From Symsagittifera roscoffensis (Eukaryota; Xenacoelomorpha; Acoela; Convolutidae): DNA of 64,000 nucleotides. Below the pieces are notes generated by a model. The model was given only the letters and a program-made list of their open reading frames with translations. It ran no database searches and was not told the origin of the DNA. Shown in pieces: positions 57,758 to 64,000 of the stretch. The first letter of the stretch is position 1. Every line of letters begins with the position of its first letter. The translations under genes and the position numbers were made by a program. The stretch lies in assembly GCF_963678635.1 (NCBI RefSeq), contig NC_087063.1:41246759-41310758 (forward strand), written 5' to 3'.

Positions 57758-59797
57758 GAAAATTAATGTGTACTGGAACTAATGGCGCTTTCAAAGTTTT
57801 TCACTATTGTTCGGCCTAAAATGGATGCCATAAAATTTTATATCAATTTTTCGAAATTTTTTATATCATAGATGTTTACGACAGTGGGATCTTTCAAATG
57901 AATTCTCTACTTTTTTGGAATGGCGAGTATACTTTTTTCGAGCACAGTTTTTAGCTTTTTCACTAGCTGTTTTTTAAAGGATTTTGTAATGATTTACAAG
58001 GTATTGGGAAACTGAGTAGTAAAAGTTTTACAAAATTATTTGGGTTTGAAAACTGCCAATTTGCCTATTGACATTTTTATCGCAATTATCTGATCACAAT
58101 TCTCTGGTGATCACATACTCTCAACCAACAAGTGGTTCGTTCCATCAAACAATGTTTTGTAGACGCTGAAGGGTAGCCGGAAAATTCAAAACATTATCTT
58201 GAAAAGAGCAGTCTTGTTAAAATTAAAAAATTTTAAAGAAAAGTGTGATCAAACAAAAAATCTAATAAATCTAATAAGTTAGTAAATCTAATAACTAATA
58301 AACCTAATACTAACAAATCTAATAAATCTAATAACTAATAAAACTAATACAAAGTTAGTTTAAAAAAATCTAATTTTTTACAATAGTTCAAGTAACAACA
58401 ACGCGGTTTCACAAGAAAGAAAAATCTAAAACTACTAATGAAAACTAAGAATAAGGCGCGTTCGAAAGAATTGAGACAATCTTATTGGTCTTATCAATAC
58501 GTTACTAGACTCAAAGTATATCACTTAGCACTTTGAATGGCTCGTGTGGAGTAAACTGAAGAAAAAAATCATATGGAGAGGTTTTTCGAGCACTTCAAGA
58601 ATTGGCGTTGTCAAACACTTTTTCACCACATACTTAAGGGCCAGTCAAAACATTGGAGTTTTTGCCCGGATCCAATCAATCTTGTCGTTCCAACTTTCGA
58701 TACGAAAGTAACGGAATATTTATGCTCCGGGTGGTTTTTTTTTCTTCAGACAAAATTCGACTTTTTAACTAGCCATTGAAAATTAATGTGTACTGGAACT
58801 AATGGCGCTTTCAAAGTTTTTCACTATTGTTCGGCCTAAAATGGATGCCATAAAATTTTATATCAACTTTTCGAAATTTTTTATATCATAGATGTTTACG
58901 ACAGTGGGATCTTTCAAATGAATTCTCTACTTTTTTGGAATGGCGAGTATACTTTTTTCGAGCACAGTTTTTAGCTTTTTCACTAGCTGTTTTTTAAAGG
59001 ATTTTGTAATGATTTACAAGGTATTGGGAAACTGAGTAGTAAAAGTTTTACAAAATTATTTGGGTTTGAAAACTGCCAATTTGCCTATTGACATTTTTAT
59101 CGCAATTATCTGATCACAATTCTCTGGTGATCACATACTCTCAACCAACAAGTGGTTCGTTCCATCAAACAATGTTTTGTAGACGCTGAAGGGTAGCCGG
59201 AAAATTCAAAACATTATCTTGAAAAGAGCAGTCTTGTTAAAATTAAAAAATTTTAAAGAAAAGTGTGATCAAACAAAAAATCTAATAAATCTAATAAGTT
59301 AGTAAATCTAATAACTAATAAACCTAATACTAACAAATCTAATAAATCTAATAACTAATAAAACTAATACAAAGTTAGTTTAAAAAAATCTAATTTTTTA
59401 CAATAGTTCAAGTAACAACAACGCGGTTTCACAAGAAAGAAAAATCTAAAACTACTAATGAAAACTAAGAATAAGGCGCGTTCGAAAGAATTGAGACAAT
59501 CTTATTGGTCTTATCAATACGTTACTAGACTCAAAGTATATCACTTAGCACTTTGAATGGCTCGTGTGGAGTAAACTGAAGAAAAAAATCATATGGAGAG
59601 GTTTTTCGAGCACTTCAAGAATTGGCGTTGTCAAACACTTTTTCACCACATACTTAAGGGCCAGTCAAAACATTGGAGTTTTTGCCCGGATCCAATCAAT
59701 CTTGTCGTTCCAACTTTCGATACGAAAGTAACGGAATATTTATGCTCGGGGTGGTTTTTTTTTCTTCAGACAAAATTCGACTTTTTAACTAGCCATT
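57758..59797 (+). repeat. Tandem duplication, 2 x 1020 bp
   Basis: Copy 1 is 57758-58777 and copy 2 is 58778-59797, in direct orientation, differing at about two positions. The last 91 bases of each copy are the start of a hairpin-ended repeat, so the duplication endpoint lies inside that repeat. A 68-codon frame (58573, 59593) is present in both but partly overlaps the repeat and has no domain. Confidence 0.95.
58258..58370 (+). repeat. AT-rich CTAATAAA simple repeat
   Basis: About a dozen variations of AATCTAATAAATCTAATAAC; repeated in the second copy at 59278-59390. Confidence 0.8.
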
Positions 59798-61626
59798 TTT
59801 AAAGAACATTTTAGATATCATTGAAAAAGTATTATTGTCCTGAGCTTAAATTTGAAAAGTTATTTCACCTGTGATTATTTTTCGAAAAGTTATGAGGGTT
59901 TAAAGATGGCAATTTTGGCCAATTTGGGACAATTACCGCGCGATATTTTTCGCGCTATTAACGCGTAAGCGAGATTTAATCCGTTTTAGAACTCGTTCCA
60001 AATTGATTCAAGGAATCCTTTGCGTCATAATTGATTTGTTTATAGGAGCAAAATTTATCACTTTGTACTTAACATGGCGTGTGGGGGGATGTTTTCACAA
60101 AAAAAATCTCAATTTTTTTTAAAATATTTTATATTATTACATTTAATTTTTCACGTTCTTGCTGCTCCATAGACCTTAAAAGGCAGTCGGAACATTCAGG
60201 TCTTGGCCCTGATACGGACAGTCTTGTTGTTCTGTCTTTCGATTCGAAAGTAACTGAATATTTGTGCTCAGGATGGGTTTTTTTTCTTCAGACAAAATTC
60301 GGTCTTTTAACTAGCCATTTTTGACAGAAGTTCTTATATCATTCGAAATGTATTGTTGTCCTGAGCTCAAATTTGAAAAGATATTTCACCTGTGATCATT
60401 TTTCGTAAATTTATTGGGGTTGACAGATTGCCATATTGGCCAATTTGGGACAATTAACGCGCGATATATTTAAGCGGAGAATTAATCCGTCTTAGAAATC
60501 GTTCCAAATTGGTTGAAAGAAGCTTATTTGCCATAATTGATTTGTTACAAGGAGCGAAATCTATATTTTTGTACTTTATATGGCGTGTGGGGTGATGATT
60601 TTAGACGAAAAAAATTCATTTTGTTTTTATTACATTTAACTTTTCAATGTTATTACTGCTTCATAAACCTTAAAAGGCAGTCGGAACTTTCAGGGCTTCG
60701 CCCTGATACGAGCAACCTTGTTTTTCCGACTTTCGTAACTAAAGTAACGGAATATTTGTGCTCGGGTGTGTTTTTTTGCTTTTAACAAGCCATCTTTGAC
60801 GGAATTTTTTTTATATCAATCAAAAACTCTTGTTGTCTTGAGTTTAAATTTAAAAAAATATATTTCACCTGTGTTCATTTTATGTAAACCTATGGGGGTT
60901 TAAAGATTTTATTTTGGCCGATTTGTGACAATTAACGCGCGATTTATTTCGCGCTATTAACGCGTAAGCGAGATTTAATCCGTTTTAGAACTCGTTCCAA
61001 ATTGATTCAAAGAAACTTATTTGCCATAATTGATTTGAAAGGCTGTCGGAACATTCAGGGCTTGGTCCTGATACGGGCCGTCTTGTTGTTCTGTCTTTCG
61101 ATTTGAAAGTAACTGAATATTTCTGCTCGGTATGGGTTTTTTTTATCTTCAGACTAATTTCGATTTTTTAACTAGCCATTTTTGACAGAATTTTTTATAT
61201 AATTCGAAATGTATTGTTGTCTTGAGCTCAAATTTGAAAAAATATTTCACCTGTGATCATTTTTCGTGAAGTTATGGGGGTTTGAAGATTGCCATTTCGG
61301 CCAATTTGGGACAATTACGCGCGATATATTTTGCGCTTTTAACGCGTAAGCGGAGAGTTAATCCGTTTTAGAAATCGTTCCAAATTGGTTGAAAGAAGCT
61401 TGTTTGCCATAATTGATTTATTACAAGGAGTGAAATCTATCCTTTTGTATTTTATATAGCGTGTGGGGGGATGATTTTTATTTGAAAAAAAAACTTTCAA
61501 ATTTTAGAAGAAAAAAAATTCATTTTGTTTTTATTACATTTAACTTTTTAATGTTATTACTGCTTTATAAACTTTAAAAGGCAGTCGGAACATTCAGGGA
61601 TTCGCCCTTATACGAGTAGTCCTGTT
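59707..61626 (+). repeat. Head-to-tail array of four hairpin-ended repeats
   Basis: Units 59707-60228, 60229-60722, 60723-61086 and 61087-61626. Each starts at the TTTCG palindrome and ends in the GC hairpin and CTTGTT. The third unit lacks about 150 bp internally. Most units keep an inner hairpin GCGCGATATATTTCGCGC or a variant of it. Units are diverged from each other, so the array is not recent. Confidence 0.9.
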
Positions 61627-61877
61627 TAGCATTTAAAAACCTTAAAACAAGTTGCCAAAACGAAAACATTGCTGATAATGTAAGTTTATTTAGACTGATT
61701 GATTATGAATTATCTTCTACATTAAATGTTATCAGCAAACAATTGCTCGTTTTAGTGTTCTGATAGTTTCCACGGACATTTTTTTCAAGTGTTTTTGGGC
61801 CCAAAAAAACATGTCTATGGGTGCAACTTCCATTTTCAAAGGTAATCTTTTCATCTTCACCTAATAACACATTGTTG

Positions 61878-61937
61878 GGATCTACTTAACAATCTCTACC
61901 CCTTTCAAGAAGGGGGAGGGGGATTGTTAAGCAGATC
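61878..61937. repeat. Foldback of hAT-like MITE ends
   Basis: GGATCTACTTAACAATCTC and its near-perfect inverse GATTGTTAAGCAGATC flank CCCC/GGGG runs. The arms resemble the GGATCAATTAAGCAATCTCC end of the element at 32091. A third arm, GATTGTTAAGTAGATGCC, lies near 62063. Confidence 0.6.
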
Positions 61938-61939
61938 AA

Positions 61940-64000
61940 AAGGACCGATTTTTCTACCAATCAGAAAGCAGCAAAATTAGAATTCTCAATTCAAAGTGCT
62001 GGCGCTAATTTACTGCTGTACTTATAGGTGTGGAGATTCTTGAGTAGATACCATAAGGGGGTGATTGTTAAGTAGATGCCTTTCTTGAACATTTTTTTGA
62101 ATCATTAATAAAATCCTTAGTTTTTTAATGCTCAGTTGAAGATTCACGCCCCTTTGAGACGATGATATTCCGTTGTTTAAAAAAGACTTTGTCATCAATA
62201 AAAATTCTAATTAAAGTTATATTTAAGCACGCGGCAAAACAAAGCGATTGATATTCTTAACCTGTGGGCCCTGTGGGATTTGAATGAACGAAAATAACGA
62301 TAAACAGATAAAGAATAAACGATAGACAAAGAAATCAGAAAGAGGTCAATACTTTTTTATGACTATCAAAAGAAAGCCTAAAAATGGTTCTACTTTGATC
62401 GATCAGCTCGATTTTCATCTGATCCTGTTATTTCAGTATTTCATAGCAATCAAGGCATGAATTGAAAATTTCATCTGTAAATTTATCTTCTCGAAACTAA
62501 TTTACACACACTCGGCTTTTTCAAACAAAAGTTTTTTTGAAATATGTGATATAACTTCATTGGTAAACATCGCTCCGGCTGCAGTGAAAGAAATATTAAA
62601 ACTTACTAGCATAAGTTTGATTTGAAAATGTTCCAACTAAGTAATCTAAGGATTTAACAGTTCTGGTCTGCATGCGAAAGCAGACACGAAGAAGAACGAA
62701 GGAAGAGTAAAGTCAGATTGGCCCAATTTGGGCGTAATTCGAGCTATATTCAAAAACCTTGAGCTCTTATCCAGTGTCCACGAAAATCTGTTTTATCTCG
62801 TAAGTTTTTATCTTATAGTCTCTCAATAGTCTTTTTATCTTATAGTCTAGTATTTTATCTTAAGTCTCTCAAGCACAGAATCCTTGACACTTCCTTTAAC
62901 AATTTATGATTTTTAAAGCCAAATTGCTTAAATAATGGTCGCGAACGAAATAAGAATGCTGGCGATTGTTTGTTTTCTTCTATCCAACTTTGGCGTTTTA
63001 AATATCAAATTTTGGAGGATTAATGAATATCACGGGAGAGATCGATGATCTGCGTTCATAACTATACAATTATTTCTTCTGCAGCCATTTTTTTTTAAAT
63101 CATGAGGGTTTAAAGTTACCAGTTGATTGAAATTGGTAATAACCGAGTCGAGATTTTTCTCTTATTTTGAAGCAGTATTTGAGCGGTTTGAGCGGTTTTT
63201 TAGATAAATGCGCTCAAAATCAGCAGTTTGAGGGTTTTTGAGCGGTTTATTTATAGCAAGATTTGTCCAAAATGTATGGTTTTTTTCAAATTTTTCTTAA
63301 CCAAAAACTATTGGAAACTAGTTAAGGGGCTGTCGGGGCTATCATGGTTTACTCAGGCTTTTTTTGGCAAAAACAATTTTGGCCTAGCATATTTTTATTC
63401 AAAAGCCTATTGAAAACAAAGCGTTGGTCAAACACTACTACCAATCGCAAACAAATATATATTTTTTTTACATCCTGAGTTTTAAAAAAGTGTTTCTCCT
63501 CCAATCTTTTTGTGTTATCTTGTAGAGTTTTGAGGAATAACGAAGTTACTACTTGCAGTTTCGGAAACTACGCATTATGTAGCCCACTATAAACAGTGCT
63601 CATTTATTTCAACGGGACACAGCGATCAACATTGGAAAAATCAATCGCGTTTCTTTCAAATTGGTTATAGAGTTGTCATAAAAGTGAAGAAAATAATATT
63701 GGTTAAAATTTCACCAGAAATAAAGTTACCATTTATTTCGAAATTCTCAGCTAAAAAATTACCCCAAAATAGGGTCATTTTGGTTTTTTAATCACTACAA
63801 ATTACGCTTAAGCTAAGTTGTATTTCATTGATGGAAAAATTATATCAAAAGAAACCTTTTACACAACCAAACACAGTTCTAGAGAGAGTAAAATTTCTCA
63901 AAAACTGTATGAGAAAATTTATTTTTATTGATAGCCAAAAAAGGTCATTTTTACTAAAAATAAATAAAAAAAATATGCTTAAAAACAAAATTCGAACGTT
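61940..64000. other. AT-rich stretch, nothing recognised
   Basis: Minor items only: TTTTATCTTATAGTCT repeated three times at 62805-62870, and GAGCGGTTT repeated at 63180-63250. No coding region is supported. Confidence 0.5.

Noticed and set aside
58573-59802. Duplicated 68-69-codon frames as a gene pair
   Set aside because: Half of each frame is the terminus of the hairpin-ended repeat, and the other half has no domain.
60079-60785. Plus-strand frames in the 59.7-61.6 kb array
   Set aside because: They are read-throughs of hairpin-ended repeat units, including across unit junctions.

Overview
The window looks like non-coding-rich nuclear DNA of an AT-rich animal genome. The evidence is long spliced introns with GT/AG borders, a RING/B-box gene, a Mag/K02A2.6-like Ty3/gypsy retroelement and several DNA-transposon families. 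I cannot name the species. There are no rRNA or tRNA genes, no CRISPR array and no bacterial gene organisation. A 200-base N run (26798-26997) marks an assembly gap.

Layout. 1-5.3 kb (+ strand) is a strongly A/C-biased block of broken reading frames. It includes a decayed envelope-like glycoprotein (signal peptide, ectodomain, membrane segment) followed by a proline-rich frame and a further frame. Behind these lies an LTR-like stretch (5.35-6.2 kb) with a TATA box and a repeated motif. 6.2-9.0 kb holds repeats. 9.1-25.5 kb (minus strand) is a three-exon host gene, inferred here from phase-0 splice junctions, encoding a basic coiled-coil protein of about 380 residues. Its second intron holds a complete 6.3-kb Ty3/gypsy insertion (10901-17236) with 206-bp LTRs, a 4-bp target duplication, PBS and PPT. 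The element's pol is broken by stops, frameshifts and a misplaced second copy of part of RNase H. Both introns also hold short non-autonomous transposons. 25.6-30 kb is mostly repeats, plus a possible folded RNA near 28.5 kb. 30.3-31.1 kb is an intact single-exon RING/B-box gene ending in a CaaX-like box. 31-40 kb is a graveyard: a hAT-like MITE with 8-bp target duplications, a decayed gypsy LTR/gag, and a decayed FLYWCH-MULE transposase. 40.5-49.1 kb is a tandem array (1919-bp units, then 563-bp deletion units) bracketed by an older direct repeat. 53-62 kb is dominated by one hairpin-ended repeat family arranged in tandem arrays on both strands, plus a near-perfect 1020-bp tandem duplication. 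The remainder is AT-rich sequence in which I see no genes.

Two genes appear intact and host-derived: the spliced coiled-coil gene and the RING/B-box gene. Almost everything else recognisable is mobile or tandemly repeated DNA. The points most worth following are the envelope-bearing element with extra frames 3' of env, the chimeric pol of the gypsy element, the hairpin-ended tandem family, and the RING/B-box protein with a putative prenylation signal.
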